A stretch of DNA of 64,000 nucleotides from Curtobacterium sp. SGAir0471 (GCF_005490985.1 NZ_CP027869.1:3038001-3102000); one strand, 5' to 3'; shown: positions 50,200 through 60,205, counted from the first letter of the stretch. A program made the numbers and translations. The notes: generated by a model from the letters alone, not told the origin.

Positions 50200-51648
50200 T
50201 CAGTCGACCGGTGCGGCGTCCTGCTCGCGCGCGACCGCCCGGGCAGCGGCCTGACCGGTCGCCGTGCTCCGGACGATGTCGCTCAGCGTGAAGCCGGCGG
50301 TGGTCCCGAGCAGCGCGTCGACCTCGCTGAACTGGCTCACCACGTTCTTCGACAGGGCGCCGGCACCGTCCGAGGACACCACGGTGAGCTTGTCGATGTT
50401 GCTCATCGGGGCGGCGAGCTCGCGGGCGATGCTCGGCAGGGTCTCGATCGCCTTGACCCGCAGCACCGCCTCGGAGTGCTGCGCGAGGGCGTCGGCCTGC
50501 GCCTTGGTGGCGTCGGCCTCGGCCTGACCCTTCGCACGGATGGCGTCAGCGGCCGCCTCGCCCTCGGCACGCGAGGCGTCGGCGGCGAGCTTGCGGGCCT
50601 CGGACTCGGCCTGCGCCTCGGCCGCGACCGCCTCGGCCGAGATGCGACGCGCCTCGGCTTGGGCACGAGCCGTCTCCACCTGTGCCGCCGCAGCCGCCTC
50701 GGCCTCGACGCGGGTCTTCCGCGCGTTCGCCTCGGCGACCGCGGTGACCTCGGACTCGAGCTCGGCGCGGCGGAGCTCGGCGCGCTTCTGCGCGGTGATC
50801 TGCTCCTGCTCGACCACGCCCTGCGACGCCCGCGCCTGGGCGAGCGGACCCGCCGCAGCCGCCTCGGCCGATGCTCGGTCGGCGTCGAGCTGCAGCGCCG
50901 CACGACGGATGGCCAGGGTGTTCTCGGCCTCGGCGATCGCCTGGTCCGCGGTCGCCCGGGCCTCGCGCGCCTCACGGTCGGCCTGCGCCTCGGCGTTCTC
51001 GGCCTCGAGCCGGACGCGGGCGCGCTCGGCACGACCGAGGTCGCTGATGTAGTCGTTGCGGTCCGAGATGCCCTTGATCTCGAAGGAGTCCACGTCGAGG
51101 CCCTGGCTGTGCAGGGCGTCCTTCGCGACGTCGAGCACCGCGACGGTCAGCTGGTCGCGGTTGCGGATGATGGTCGACACGTCCGTCGCACCGATCGAGG
51201 CGCGGAGGGACCCGGACAGGACCTCGCGGGCGAAGTCGTCGATCTTCTTCTCCTGGCCGAGGAAGCGCTGCGCCGCGGCACGGATGGAGGCGTCGGCCTC
51301 GCCCACCTTGACGAGCGCCACCGCCTCGACGTCGATCGTGACACCACGGGAGTCCTGCGCGTTCACGTTGATGTCGATGGCCCGCGACGACAGCGAGATC
51401 TTCGCCACCCGCTCGAAGAAGGGACGGACGAGCACGCCGGCGCCGAGCACGACCTTGATGCCCGACTCGACGGTCTCGGTGCCGTCCGGGTTCCGCACCT
51501 TGCGCGAGCGCTTGCCGGTGATGATGAGCGCTTCGTCGGCACCGGCGTTCCGGTAGACGAGCTTGGCGTACACGAGCGCGATCACGGCGAGGACGATGAT
51601 CCCCACGATGACCAGCGGGACAGCACCGAGCGCGAGCAGGACTTCCAT
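50200..51648 (-). CDS. flotillin-like SPFH-domain membrane protein
   Basis: A 482-residue protein. One N-terminal membrane segment (about residues 5-28) precedes the SPFH/band-7 domain (about 35-200). A long Ala/Glu/Arg-rich coiled coil spans about 205-400, with the repeated AEA/EAR pattern of flotillins. Such proteins form oligomeric scaffolds in the membrane. NfeD, the usual partner, is not adjacent. The ATG at 51648 follows a GGGGGGAA stretch. Confidence 0.9.
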   Translation of the reverse strand: MEVLLALGAVPLVIVGIIVLAVIALVYAKLVYRNAGADEALIITGKRSRKVRNPDGTETVESGIKVVLGAGVLVRPFFERVAKISLSSRAIDINVNAQDSRGVTIDVEAVALVKVGEADASIRAAAQRFLGQEKKIDDFAREVLSGSLRASIGATDVSTIIRNRDQLTVAVLDVAKDALHSQGLDVDSFEIKGISDRNDYISDLGRAERARVRLEAENAEAQADREAREARATADQAIAEAENTLAIRRAALQLDADRASAEAAAAGPLAQARASQGVVEQEQITAQKRAELRRAELESEVTAVAEANARKTRVEAEAAAAAQVETARAQAEARRISAEAVAAEAQAESEARKLAADASRAEGEAAADAIRAKGQAEADATKAQADALAQHSEAVLRVKAIETLPSIARELAAPMSNIDKLTVVSSDGAGALSKNVVSQFSEVDALLGTTAGFTLSDIVRSTATGQAAARAVAREQDAAPVD

Positions 51649-51805
51649 GATTCCCCCCAGCGGACCCGTCACGGTCGGTCGCGACCGGGATTCCGCATCT
51701 GTTGTTCCGTTGCGACCATCCTAGGAGCGACGGGGGTCGGACCGGCCGCGCCTCGACCGGGGCTGTGGAGAACGGAGCGACCACACGCTCCTGCCGCAGA
51801 CGAGA

Positions 51806-51846
51806 CGGGAGGCGCGGTGCAGGTCGGACCTGCACCGCGCCTCCCG
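51806..51846. terminator. terminator of nadE, member of the GACGGGAGGCGCGG hairpin family
   Basis: An 18-bp perfect stem (arms 51806-51823 and 51829-51846) with a 5-nt loop, just after the nadE stop. Confidence 0.85.
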
Positions 51847-51868
51847 GCCGGATCGTGTGCGGACGCGC

Positions 51869-52696
51869 CTACGCGCCCTGCTGCCACCAGCTGTCGAAGG
51901 GGGTGGCGGGCACGCGGCGCTTGTGCTCGGTCGCGCGGTAGCGCGTCTCGATCGCCTCGGCGACCTCGTCCGGCACGTCGTGCCCCTGCAGGTACGCGTC
52001 GATCTCGGCGTAGGTCAGCCCGAGGTTCGCCTCGTCGGTCTGTCCGGGCAGGTCGTCGAGCAGGTCGGCGGTCGGGGCCTTCTCGTACAGCCGCGCCGGC
52101 GCTCCGAGGTGCTCGAGGAGCTGGCGACCCTGGGTCTTGGTGAGCCCGGTCAGGGGCGTGAGGTCGACACCACCATCGCCGTACTTCGTGAAGAAGCCCG
52201 TCACGGCCTCGGCCGCGTGGTCGGTGCCGACCACCAGCAGGCCGCGCTGACCCGCGACGGCGTACTGCGCGACCATCCGGGTGCGCGCCTTGACGTTGCC
52301 CTTGACGAAGTCGCTCAGCGGCACGCCCGCCTCGGTCGTGTCCTGCACGACGCCGTCGACACCGTGCTCGATGTTGACGACGATGCCCGGGTCGGCCGCG
52401 ATGAACCGCAGCGCGAGCTGGGCGTCCTCCTCGTCGGCCTGCACCCGGTACGGCATGCGGACGGTGACGAACTCGGCCTCGCGTCCCTCGGCGCGGAGGG
52501 ACTCGACGGCGAGCTGGGTGAGTCGACCGGCCAGTGTCGAGTCCTGCCCACCACTGACGGCGAGGACGTAGCCCTTCGCGCCGGTGGTGGTCAGGTAGTC
52601 GCGGAGGAACCCGACGCGTCGGGCGACCTCCTGCTCGGGGTCGATGGTCGGCTGGACGTCGAGGTCCGCGGCGATGGTGGCTTGGAGTTCACGCAC
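51869..52696 (-). CDS. nadE: NAD synthetase, ammonia-dependent type
   Basis: A 275-residue ATP pyrophosphatase that makes NAD from nicotinic acid adenine dinucleotide. The P-loop SGGQDST is near residue 49. [21 protein letters not shown] and PTADLLDD are further family blocks. There is no glutaminase domain, so ammonia or a partner supplies nitrogen. The GTG start is six bases after GATACT and has no clear Shine-Dalgarno. It lies downstream of three tiny genes on the same strand. Confidence 0.95.
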   Translation of the reverse strand: MRELQATIAADLDVQPTIDPEQEVARRVGFLRDYLTTTGAKGYVLAVSGGQDSTLAGRLTQLAVESLRAEGREAEFVTVRMPYRVQADEEDAQLALRFIAADPGIVVNIEHGVDGVVQDTTEAGVPLSDFVKGNVKARTRMVAQYAVAGQRGLLVVGTDHAAEAVTGFFTKYGDGGVDLTPLTGLTKTQGRQLLEHLGAPARLYEKAPTADLLDDLPGQTDEANLGLTYAEIDAYLQGHDVPDEVAEAIETRYRATEHKRRVPATPFDSWWQQGA

Positions 52697-52772
52697 GGTC
52701 TCAGTATCCCGCTGCTCGCGCGCACTCGTCCGGATTCACCGGGAGCACCCGGCTCGCGTTCACCCGCTCGAC

Positions 52773-52940
52773 TCAGCCGATCGTGGGGGCGGTGGGGTGC
52801 CGGATGGTGTTGTCGTGGTCGGTGCCGATCGCGCACGTGCAGACCACGCGCAGCGTCTCGTCGGTCCGCGTGAGCCGGAAGCGCTCGATGTGCGGCGGGC
52901 CGATGTGGCGGTCGAACGGATGGGTGTCGAGATCGTGCAC
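52773..52940 (-). CDS. 55-residue small protein with a CxC pair
   Basis: A short gene supported by an AGGAGG 7 nt before its GTG. The product begins MHDLDTHPFDRHIGPPHIE and contains a CTC dithiol (VVCTCAIGTDHD). It is His/Asp/Thr-rich and could bind metal. It lies 76 bases before nadE and follows two other tiny genes on the same strand. No family recognised. Confidence 0.6.
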   Translation of the reverse strand: MHDLDTHPFDRHIGPPHIERFRLTRTDETLRVVCTCAIGTDHDNTIRHPTAPTIG

Positions 52941-53021
52941 GTCGGGTCCTCCTGATCCAGGGTCCCGCTGGTGAGACGGGACGGGGCGCGTGGCCCTTGT
53001 CGAGGATCATTCACGCACGGC

Positions 53022-53044
53022 GACGGGGGGCACGAGCCCCCGTC
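53022..53044 (-). terminator. hairpin between two tiny genes
   Basis: An 8-bp stem GACGGGGG/CCCCCGTC with a 7-nt loop lies after the 53089 gene. A 15-bp direct repeat (GGCCACCTCGAACGG) occurs twice at about 53057-53086. Confidence 0.6.
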
Positions 53045-53088
53045 CGGGGGCCACCTCGAACGGGGCCACCTCGAACGGGGGCGCCGCG

Positions 53089-53256
53089 TCAGAGCTGGTC
53101 GCCGAGGAAGTCCGCGTACGAGGGCTCGTCGTGCTCCGGCCCCGCGGGCACGGCGGCGTCCGAGGTGCCGCCGACGCGGTCGGCGATCAGCTCGGCGACC
53201 TCCTCCGGCGAGCGCATGCCGTGACGGTGCCAGTCCTCGGTGGGGCGGGGCGTCAC
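53089..53256 (-). CDS. 55-residue small acidic protein
   Basis: The product has the helix RSPEEVAELIADRVGG and an acidic tail ending EPSYADFLGDQL. Its GTG overlaps the stop of the preceding 34-residue gene by four bases (GTGA), evidence that both are translated. No family recognised. Confidence 0.55.
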   Translation of the reverse strand: MTPRPTEDWHRHGMRSPEEVAELIADRVGGTSDAAVPAGPEHDEPSYADFLGDQL

Positions 53257-53357
53257 GAGAGCACCTGCAGGGTCGTGGCGGCGAAGGTTGAGGCGGCGGT
53301 GCGGGTGTGACCCGCCGAGAAGTCGAGGTGCGTGGAGCACGGGTACGTGGCGGCCAT
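53253..53357 (-). CDS. 34-residue small protein
   Basis: A very short frame, rich in Thr, Ala and Ser with one Cys. Its stop overlaps the next gene (GTGA). GAAGGG lies nine bases before the ATG. A 7-bp stem hairpin (CGAGGTG/CACCTCG, 53375-53393) lies just upstream. It may be a leader peptide or a genuine small protein. Confidence 0.4.
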   Translation of the reverse strand: MAATYPCSTHLDFSAGHTRTAASTFAATTLQVLS

Positions 53358-53568
53358 GAGGACCAGCCCTTCATCGAGGTGTTGCTCACCTCGGATCCGA
53401 CCGGGCCGCCCCGCTGTGCCAGACCTCGCAGTCCGCGAGGGCATCGTGACGACGGGACCCTGTGAGTGAACCCGGTGACCCCAGCGTAAGAGCGGGTGTG
53501 GAGCGCGTCCAGGGCGATGCGCTTAGCGGCGTCCCCGGACGTCATCGGCCGCGGGTCGGCTGCGTCGG

Positions 53569-53574
53569 TAGCGT
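53569..53574 (+). promoter_or_regulatory. -10 element of the AI-2E-family transporter gene
   Basis: TAGCGT lies 30 bases before the ATG. A GAGGAG ribosome binding site precedes the start, so this gene has a short normal leader. Confidence 0.45.
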
Positions 53575-53604
53575 GGAGGCTCCGTACCACCCTCGAGGAG
53601 CCCC

Positions 53605-54741
53605 ATGCCCCTGTTCGGCAGCCCGCACACCGACCCCGACCGACAGCCCGGTCCGCTCGCCCGCAAGTGGACCGACGGGTTCGGGAGCCTCGCCACCCGG
53701 TGCCTGCAGGTGATCATCGTGCTCGTGATCGCGAGCGGCATCGTCTACGCCGCCGCGACCCTGAGCGTCGTGACGATCCCGGTGCTCCTCGCCCTGATCA
53801 TCGCCTCCTCCATGCACCCGGTCGTCTCGTGGCTCCGCCGGCACAAGGTGCCCTCGGTGCTCGCGACCCTCGCGGTGCTGCTCGGTGTCCTCGTGGTCCT
53901 CGGCCTGGTCGGGTGGCTCATCGTCGTCGCCGTGATCGCCCAGTGGCCCGACCTGCAGAAGTCCGCGATCAGCGGGTTCCAGCAGCTGCAGGACGCCGTC
54001 GACCACCTGCCGTTCTCGATCTCCGACCAGCAGGTCGACCAGGTCGTCGACGGGGTGCAGGGCTTCCTGACCAGCTCGCAGTTCGGGTCCGGCGCCCTGG
54101 CCGGCGCATCGGCCACGGCGAACTTCCTGACCGGGCTCGTCCTGATGATCGTGGTGCTGTTCTTCTTCCTCAAGGACGGGCCGGCGATCTGGGAGTTCCT
54201 CCTCCGTCCCTTCACCGGCGCCCGCTACGACCGCGCCCGTCGTGTCGGCGACCGCGTCGTCCAGACCCTCGGCGGGTACGTGCGCGGTACGGCGAGCGTC
54301 GCAGCGGTGGACGCGATCGGCATCGGCGTCGGCCTGGCGATCGTCGGCGTCCCGCTCGCACTCCCCCTCGCCGTCGTCGTGTTCATCACCGCGTTCATCC
54401 CGATCGTGGGCGCCACCGCCGCGGGCATCCTCGCCGCGCTCGTCGCCCTCGTCGCGAACGGTCCCGTCGCCGCGCTCATCGTCGTCGGCATCGTGGTGCT
54501 CGTGAACCAGCTCGAGGGCAACCTGCTCCAGCCGGTGCTGATGGGCAAGACGCTGAAGCTGCACGGGCTGGTCATCCTGATCGGTCTGACGGCGGGCACG
54601 GTGCTCGCTGGCATCACCGGCGCGATCATCTCGGTGCCGCTCCTGGCAGCCGCGTGGGGTGCCGTGCAGGTCTGGGGCGGCCCGGACCAGCCTGCGGAGC
54701 CGTGGCGGCAGAAGCGTCCGGAGACCGCCGAGCGGCGGTAG
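53605..54741 (+). CDS. AI-2E family transporter (TqsA/PerM type)
   Basis: A 378-residue membrane protein with about eight hydrophobic segments and a central soluble stretch (about 120-165). The C-terminal QLEGNLLQPVLMGKTLKLHGL motif is typical of the family. Members have been linked to autoinducer-2 export or to Na+/H+ exchange; substrate cannot be told. The ATG follows GAGGAG by four bases. Confidence 0.9.
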   Translation: MPLFGSPHTDPDRQPGPLARKWTDGFGSLATRCLQVIIVLVIASGIVYAAATLSVVTIPVLLALIIASSMHPVVSWLRRHKVPSVLATLAVLLGVLVVLGLVGWLIVVAVIAQWPDLQKSAISGFQQLQDAVDHLPFSISDQQVDQVVDGVQGFLTSSQFGSGALAGASATANFLTGLVLMIVVLFFFLKDGPAIWEFLLRPFTGARYDRARRVGDRVVQTLGGYVRGTASVAAVDAIGIGVGLAIVGVPLALPLAVVVFITAFIPIVGATAAGILAALVALVANGPVAALIVVGIVVLVNQLEGNLLQPVLMGKTLKLHGLVILIGLTAGTVLAGITGAIISVPLLAAAWGAVQVWGGPDQPAEPWRQKRPETAERR

Positions 54742-54754
54742 ACGCCCGCACGGG

Positions 54755-54771
54755 ACGGACGGGAGGCGCGG
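54755..54771. repeat. half of a GGACGGGAGGCGCGG hairpin element (right arm lost)
   Basis: ACGGACGGGAGGCGCGG matches the left arm of the hairpin family found at 20.5, 38.8, 51.8 and 58.0 kb, but no matching right arm follows. It lies just after the transporter gene and looks like a truncated or rearranged terminator. Confidence 0.7.
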
Positions 54772-54795
54772 CAGCTCCGTCGACACGCCTTCCTC

Positions 54796-54901
54796 GACGT
54801 CCCACGTGTCGATCGACGCGCGCGATGTCGCACCATGCAGACGCATCCGATGCGCACGCACAGGACGACATCACACCTGTCGATCGACGCGCGCATTGTC
54901 G
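54796..54901. repeat. 35-bp direct repeats with 71-bp period
   Basis: Copies at 54796-54830 and 54867-54901 share 29 of 35 bases around the core TGTCGATCGACGCGCGC, which contains a 10-bp palindrome. The end of copy 1 (GATGTCG) and the start of copy 2 (CGACATC) are complementary. The array lies in the 258-base gap between the transporter and argG; no gene is seen there. Confidence 0.75.
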
Positions 54902-54942
54902 GACGGCGCGCCCGACACGGACGTCCGGCGCCCGCCGGTACG

Positions 54943-54983
54943 ACGAACGGGAGCCCCTGCGCATGGCAGGGACTCCCGTTCGT
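54943..54983 (-). terminator. terminator of argG
   Basis: Arms ACGAACGGGAGcCCCTGC and GCAGGGaCTCCCGTTCGT with one mismatch and a 5-nt loop, 17 bases after the argG stop. Confidence 0.88.
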
Positions 54984-54999
54984 GTCGACGCGGTGCGCG

Positions 55000-56625
<1,626 letters not shown>

Positions 56626-56628
<3 letters not shown>

Positions 56629-56700
56629 TGCCCCTGGAGGGACTCGAACCCCCAACCGTTTCCTTAGGACGGAACTGCTCTTCCATTGAGCTACAGAGGC
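56626..56700 (-). tRNA. tRNA-Arg (anticodon CCT)
   Basis: The acceptor stem is GCCTCTG/CAGGGGC, the anticodon loop GTCCTAA gives anticodon CCT for the AGG codon, and the T-loop is TTCGAGT. The CCA end is encoded. tRNA-Arg genes of this type are common integration targets, and its 3' end is duplicated downstream. Confidence 0.95.
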
Positions 56701-56713
56701 TGGCCCGTCCACT

Positions 56714-57817
56714 CTAGCGGCGGTACGGCTCCAGGAACGCGCAGACCTCGTCCACGAACAGCTGCGGCTGCTCGAACGGCGCGAAGTGCCCGCCCCGGTC
56801 GAGCTCGTGGTGGTACACGAGGTTCGTCGTCCGCTCGAGCCACTCCCGCGGCGCCCGGACGATGTCACCGGGGAACACCGAGAAGCCCGACGGCACCTCC
56901 ACCCGCCGGCTCAACTGCTCGGCGGGGATCGCAGCGTTCGCGTGGTACATCCGTATCGAGGACCCGATCGTCGCCGTGGCCCAGTACTCGGTCAGCAGCG
57001 CGAGGACCTCGTCCCGCGTGTACACCGACCAGAGGTCCCCGCCGCAGTCGCTCCACGACCGGAGCTTCTCGACGATCCACGCGGCGAGCCCGGCGGGCGA
57101 GTCGGTCAGTCCGACGGCCGCGGTCTGCGGCTTGGTGCGGTGCATCATCGCGTAGGCACCCTCGGCGACCCGCCACCGCTCGGTCTCCTGCACGAAGGCC
57201 CGTTCGGCCGACGACAGGGACGCGGTGTCGATCCCGGGCCAGGCCAGCCCGCCGTCGATCCGGTGCACGGCGACGACTCCGTCGGGGTGGTCGAGCGCGA
57301 GGTACCGGACGACGTGCGTGCCGATGTCCCCGCCGGACGCCGCGAACCGCTCGTACCCGAGTTCGGTCATCAGCGACGCCCACATGCCGGCGACCTCGCG
57401 GGCGTCGAGCACCCGCGGCGGCGCTGCCGAGAACCCGTACCCGGGCATGTCCGGCACGACGACGTCGAACCCGGCCTCGACGAGCATCGGCAGGACCTTG
57501 CGGTACCGCCACCCCGAGTCCGGCCAGCCGTGCGCGAGCAGCAGCGGGAGCGCATCGGGGCGGCCGGACCGTGCGTGCAGCACGTGCACCCGGATGCCGT
57601 CGACGACGTGCCGCTCGGAGGGCAGCGCGGCGAGCTGCTCCTGGTGCGCGTCGAAGTCGAACCCGTCCGCCCAGTACTCGACCAGCGGCCGGAGCTCGTC
57701 GACGTCGACGCCGAGTGACCACCCGGTGCCGACGGGCACGTCGGGCCACCGCGTGGCGCGCAGCCGGGCCCGGAGGTCGTCGATCACGGCGTCGTCGATC
57801 GCGGGCGTCTCGCTCAT
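56714..57817 (-). CDS. epoxide hydrolase-family alpha/beta hydrolase
   Basis: A 367-residue protein with an N-terminal EHN cap (about 1-100, DLRARLRATRWPD) and an alpha/beta hydrolase core. The oxyanion motif HGWPDSGW is near residue 115, the nucleophile is Asp in ASGGDIGTHV near 180, and the catalytic His is in RGGHFAPFE near 345. An Asp nucleophile is typical of epoxide hydrolases. The ATG lies seven bases after TAGCGT without Shine-Dalgarno. Upstream sits a 19-bp minisatellite. Confidence 0.9.
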   Translation of the reverse strand: MSETPAIDDAVIDDLRARLRATRWPDVPVGTGWSLGVDVDELRPLVEYWADGFDFDAHQEQLAALPSERHVVDGIRVHVLHARSGRPDALPLLLAHGWPDSGWRYRKVLPMLVEAGFDVVVPDMPGYGFSAAPPRVLDAREVAGMWASLMTELGYERFAASGGDIGTHVVRYLALDHPDGVVAVHRIDGGLAWPGIDTASLSSAERAFVQETERWRVAEGAYAMMHRTKPQTAAVGLTDSPAGLAAWIVEKLRSWSDCGGDLWSVYTRDEVLALLTEYWATATIGSSIRMYHANAAIPAEQLSRRVEVPSGFSVFPGDIVRAPREWLERTTNLVYHHELDRGGHFAPFEQPQLFVDEVCAFLEPYRR

Positions 57818-57824
57818 GGCTCGC

Positions 57825-57830
57825 ACGCTA
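57825..57830 (-). promoter_or_regulatory. -10 element for leaderless epoxide hydrolase mRNA
   Basis: TAGCGT on the minus strand, seven bases before the ATG at 57817. Confidence 0.6.
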
Positions 57831-57901
57831 CGCCTGCCCGTTCCTTCCCAGGACACGCGAGATGGAAAGCGGAATGGAGCGTACCGGGTCGTTCTCGACC
57901 G

Positions 57902-57995
57902 CCAGGTACGCCCGATCCCGCCAGGCACGCCCGATCCGACCAGGTAGCCGGATCCCACCAGGTACGCCCGATCCGACCAGGTACGCCCGATCCGA
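57902..57995. repeat. 19-bp minisatellite upstream of the epoxide hydrolase gene
   Basis: Five tandem units of CCAGGTACGCCCGATCCGA: 57902, 57921, 57940 (18 bp, most diverged), 57958 and 57977. The last two are identical. The array starts about 72 bases upstream of the -10 element, a position where repeated protein-binding sites could act. Confidence 0.88.
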
Positions 57996-58029
57996 CCAAG
58001 CGACCACGCGCGCCCGACGCGACCAGGGG

Positions 58030-58075
58030 ACGGACGGGAGGCGCGGGGCGGGCCCGCCACGCGCCTCCCGTCCGT
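58030..58075. terminator. terminator of the HNH gene, GACGGGAGGCGCG hairpin family
   Basis: A 16-bp perfect stem (arms 58030-58045 and 58060-58075) lies 18 bases after the HNH stop. Arm sequence is shared with hairpins at 20.5, 38.8 and 51.8 kb. Confidence 0.85.
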
Positions 58076-58093
58076 CGACGGCGACAGCCGCAG

Positions 58094-58588
58094 CTACGCG
58101 GCCACCAGGTACTCGTCCCACTCCGACTGCGGACGCTCGATCCCGCGGACCACCCACGACGCCCCGTGGGGTGCCTTCGGCCGGAACCGCAGCCGCCACC
58201 CCATCTCCTGCGGGGTGCGGTCGCCCTTCGTGTTGTTGCACGCCAGGCAGCACGCGACGAGGTTCTCCCACGAGTCCTGCCCACCGCGCGACCGCGGCTG
58301 CACGTGGTCGATCGTGGTGGCGTGCCGGTCGCAGTAGGCGCAGCGGTTGGCGTCCCGCCGCAGGACCCCGCGGCGCGAGACGGGCACGAGCCTCGCGTGC
58401 GGGATGCGCACGTAGCGGGTGAGGATGATGACGGACGGACGATCGAAGCTCGCGGTCGACCCGATGACCGGGTGGTCGATGTCGGCGGCGATGACGGCGG
58501 CCTTCTGGTTCATGACCAGCACGAGGGCCCGTCGGTCCGAGATCACCGCGAGGGGCTCGTAACCGGCGTTGAGGACGAGAGTGCGCAT
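58094..58588 (-). CDS. HNH endonuclease
   Basis: A 164-residue nuclease-like protein. A beta-rich N-terminus (TLVLNAGYEPLAVI) precedes the HNH site with CAYC, then DHVQPRSRGGQDSWENLVACCLACNNTKGD. The two CxxC pairs bind a structural zinc and the His-Asn-His/Asn set binds the catalytic metal. This form is very common and chromosomal in actinobacteria; its cellular role is unknown. GGAAGGGAA precedes the ATG. Confidence 0.92.
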   Translation of the reverse strand: MRTLVLNAGYEPLAVISDRRALVLVMNQKAAVIAADIDHPVIGSTASFDRPSVIILTRYVRIPHARLVPVSRRGVLRRDANRCAYCDRHATTIDHVQPRSRGGQDSWENLVACCLACNNTKGDRTPQEMGWRLRFRPKAPHGASWVVRGIERPQSEWDEYLVAA

Positions 58589-58871
58589 GGGTTCCCTTCC
58601 GACGGTGCCTGGACGGCTTCCAGGCGCTGCGGGTGCGTCGGGTCGATCGACGTCGACAGGGGACCGCGACCTGCGACCACGCCCTGAACCACGAAGAGCA
58701 CCACCCGGATGGGCAGTGCTCTCGTCATGCAGGTGCGTGATGGTGCACGCAGGGGGCGGTCGACCGTATGTCCACGAGCGCGCGCCGACCCGTGGTGCGG
58801 GTCGTGCGGAACGCTGACATGAGGTCTCCCGTGTTCGGGCCGGATCGGACCGGTGCAACACCAGGCTACGT
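58589..58871. other. gene-free stretch upstream of the HNH gene
   Basis: I see no convincing gene here. It contains an inverted repeat GAGCAC/GTGCTC around 58695-58722. The HNH promoter must lie in this region, but I cannot place it. Confidence 0.4.
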
Positions 58872-58912
58872 CGGAAACCGGCCCGGCACGAGGGTGTGCG
58901 GGCCGGTTTCCG
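58872..58912 (-). terminator. terminator of the NlpC/P60 gene
   Basis: A perfect 14-bp stem CGGAAACCGGCCCG / CGGGCCGGTTTCCG with a 13-nt loop, 55 bases after the NlpC/P60 stop. Confidence 0.88.
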
Positions 58913-58966
58913 GGAGTGTTCACGGGAACGACACACTCGTCGTCACCGCTGCGCGGGCGTGCGGGG

Positions 58967-59989
58967 TCAGATCCCGAAGCGCACGATGTGGTAGTTGCTC
59001 GTCCAGATCGGGCGGATCGAGACGGAACCGCCGGGCTTCGGCGCGTCCATGATCATGCCGTTGCCCATGTAGAAGCCGTCGTGCGACCCGTCGTTGAAGA
59101 TGACGACGTCGCCCGGCTGCGCCTGGGACTCGGGGATGGTGGTGCCCGCAGCGTCCTGCAGCGGCACCGAGTGCGGCAGGCTGATGCCGTACTGCGCGTA
59201 GACGTACATGATGTAGCCCGAGCAGTCGAAGCCGGACGGGTCCGCACCACCGAAGACGTACGGCGTGCCGATGTACTGCTTCGCGGTCGCGACGACGGCC
59301 GGCAGCGAGAACGGGGTGTTCGCGGCGGCCGCGGTCGTCGCGATCTCGTTCGCGGACGGGCCGCTGTACGACGAGTACTGCTTCGCGGTCTGCGCACGCG
59401 CCGCCTGGGTCGCCGCTGCCTGCGCCTGCGCGGCAGCGGCCTGCTCGGCGGCGGCCTTCTGCGCGGCCTCGGCGTCGAGCGTGGACTGCGAGGTGGCACC
59501 GAAGCCGTCACGCGAGGTCCCGGCGAGGGCGACCGCGTCGGAGACCGAGAACTGCTGCGCCTGGGTCGCGCGCACCTGGCGCTGCGCTTCGGCGGCGGAG
59601 GTGCCGTTCTGCTGCGTGGCGGCGACGGCCGGGGCGACCGCGACCGTACCGAACATGCCGACGGCGACCGTCAGCACGACGGGGGCCAGGAAGCGGCGCT
59701 TGCGGGCCGAGCTGCTCGCCTTGGCGGCCTCGGCGGCGCGGGCGGCCTGGGCGGCACGGCGGCCGCCGGGGAGCGGGGCGTCGCGGACGGGGGTGACGCG
59801 ACGGGCGGGGGCTTCGTTCTGGCGCGCGGCCCGCCGGGTGAGCGGGGCGTCGTTCGCGGTGTTCGTCGGGTTCGCGGGCGTCTGGTCGTCCGCGGCGGAA
59901 CCGGTCTGCGTCAAGGGTGCTGTCTCCGGCGTCTCGTCACCGTCTCCGCCTGGGTCAGGGCGGAGGGGCGGACCCCATCCGTTCGTCAT
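58967..59989 (-). CDS. NlpC/P60-family cell wall hydrolase
   Basis: A 340-residue secreted or membrane-anchored peptidase that cuts peptidoglycan stem peptides. About 95 cytoplasmic residues, rich in Arg, Ala and Pro, precede the membrane segment (about 99-123, ending in an AxA site). A coiled-coil Ala/Gln region follows. The NlpC/P60 domain (about 225-340) has the catalytic Cys in GFDCSGY and His in SHDGFY; the third residue position is Asp in MDAPKPG where His is usual. The long N-terminal cytoplasmic part is unusual for a plain signal peptide. Confidence 0.9.
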   Translation of the reverse strand: MTNGWGPPLRPDPGGDGDETPETAPLTQTGSAADDQTPANPTNTANDAPLTRRAARQNEAPARRVTPVRDAPLPGGRRAAQAARAAEAAKASSSARKRRFLAPVVLTVAVGMFGTVAVAPAVAATQQNGTSAAEAQRQVRATQAQQFSVSDAVALAGTSRDGFGATSQSTLDAEAAQKAAAEQAAAAQAQAAATQAARAQTAKQYSSYSGPSANEIATTAAAANTPFSLPAVVATAKQYIGTPYVFGGADPSGFDCSGYIMYVYAQYGISLPHSVPLQDAAGTTIPESQAQPGDVVIFNDGSHDGFYMGNGMIMDAPKPGGSVSIRPIWTSNYHIVRFGI

Positions 59990-60085
59990 CGTTTCCGATC
60001 GAGGCAGGAGACGGGTTCGAGACGTCCTGCCACGGGTCCAGGGCCTCGTGGGCGGCCCGGGGACTCGACGAGTGTACGTGGGGGT

Positions 60086-60122
60086 CGTTACCTTGTCGAG
60101 ATGAAACGACGGTTCGGTAACG
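60086..60122. promoter_or_regulatory. inverted repeat upstream of the NlpC/P60 gene
   Basis: CGTTACC at 60086-60092 and GGTAACG at 60116-60122 form a perfect 7-bp inverted repeat with a 23-bp spacer, about 100 bases before the NlpC/P60 start. It could be a two-site operator. I did not find the c-di-AMP riboswitch consensus sometimes seen before such genes. Confidence 0.3.
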
Positions 60123-60205
60123 GAACGATCACGAACCCCTGATCAGCAGCGGTCAGCGCTCGTGACCTTGTGCCGATTCTCAGGCTCGGGGCGCGCTCCG
60201 GGCCG

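Noticed and set aside
58543..58923. Small frame upstream of and overlapping the HNH gene as a leader peptide
   Set aside because: It has no ribosome binding site, overlaps the HNH start in another frame, and its composition is typical of shadow frames.
59990..60205. c-di-AMP (ydaO-type) riboswitch before the NlpC/P60 gene
   Set aside because: Actinobacterial cell wall hydrolase genes can have it, but I could not find its conserved sequence blocks here.
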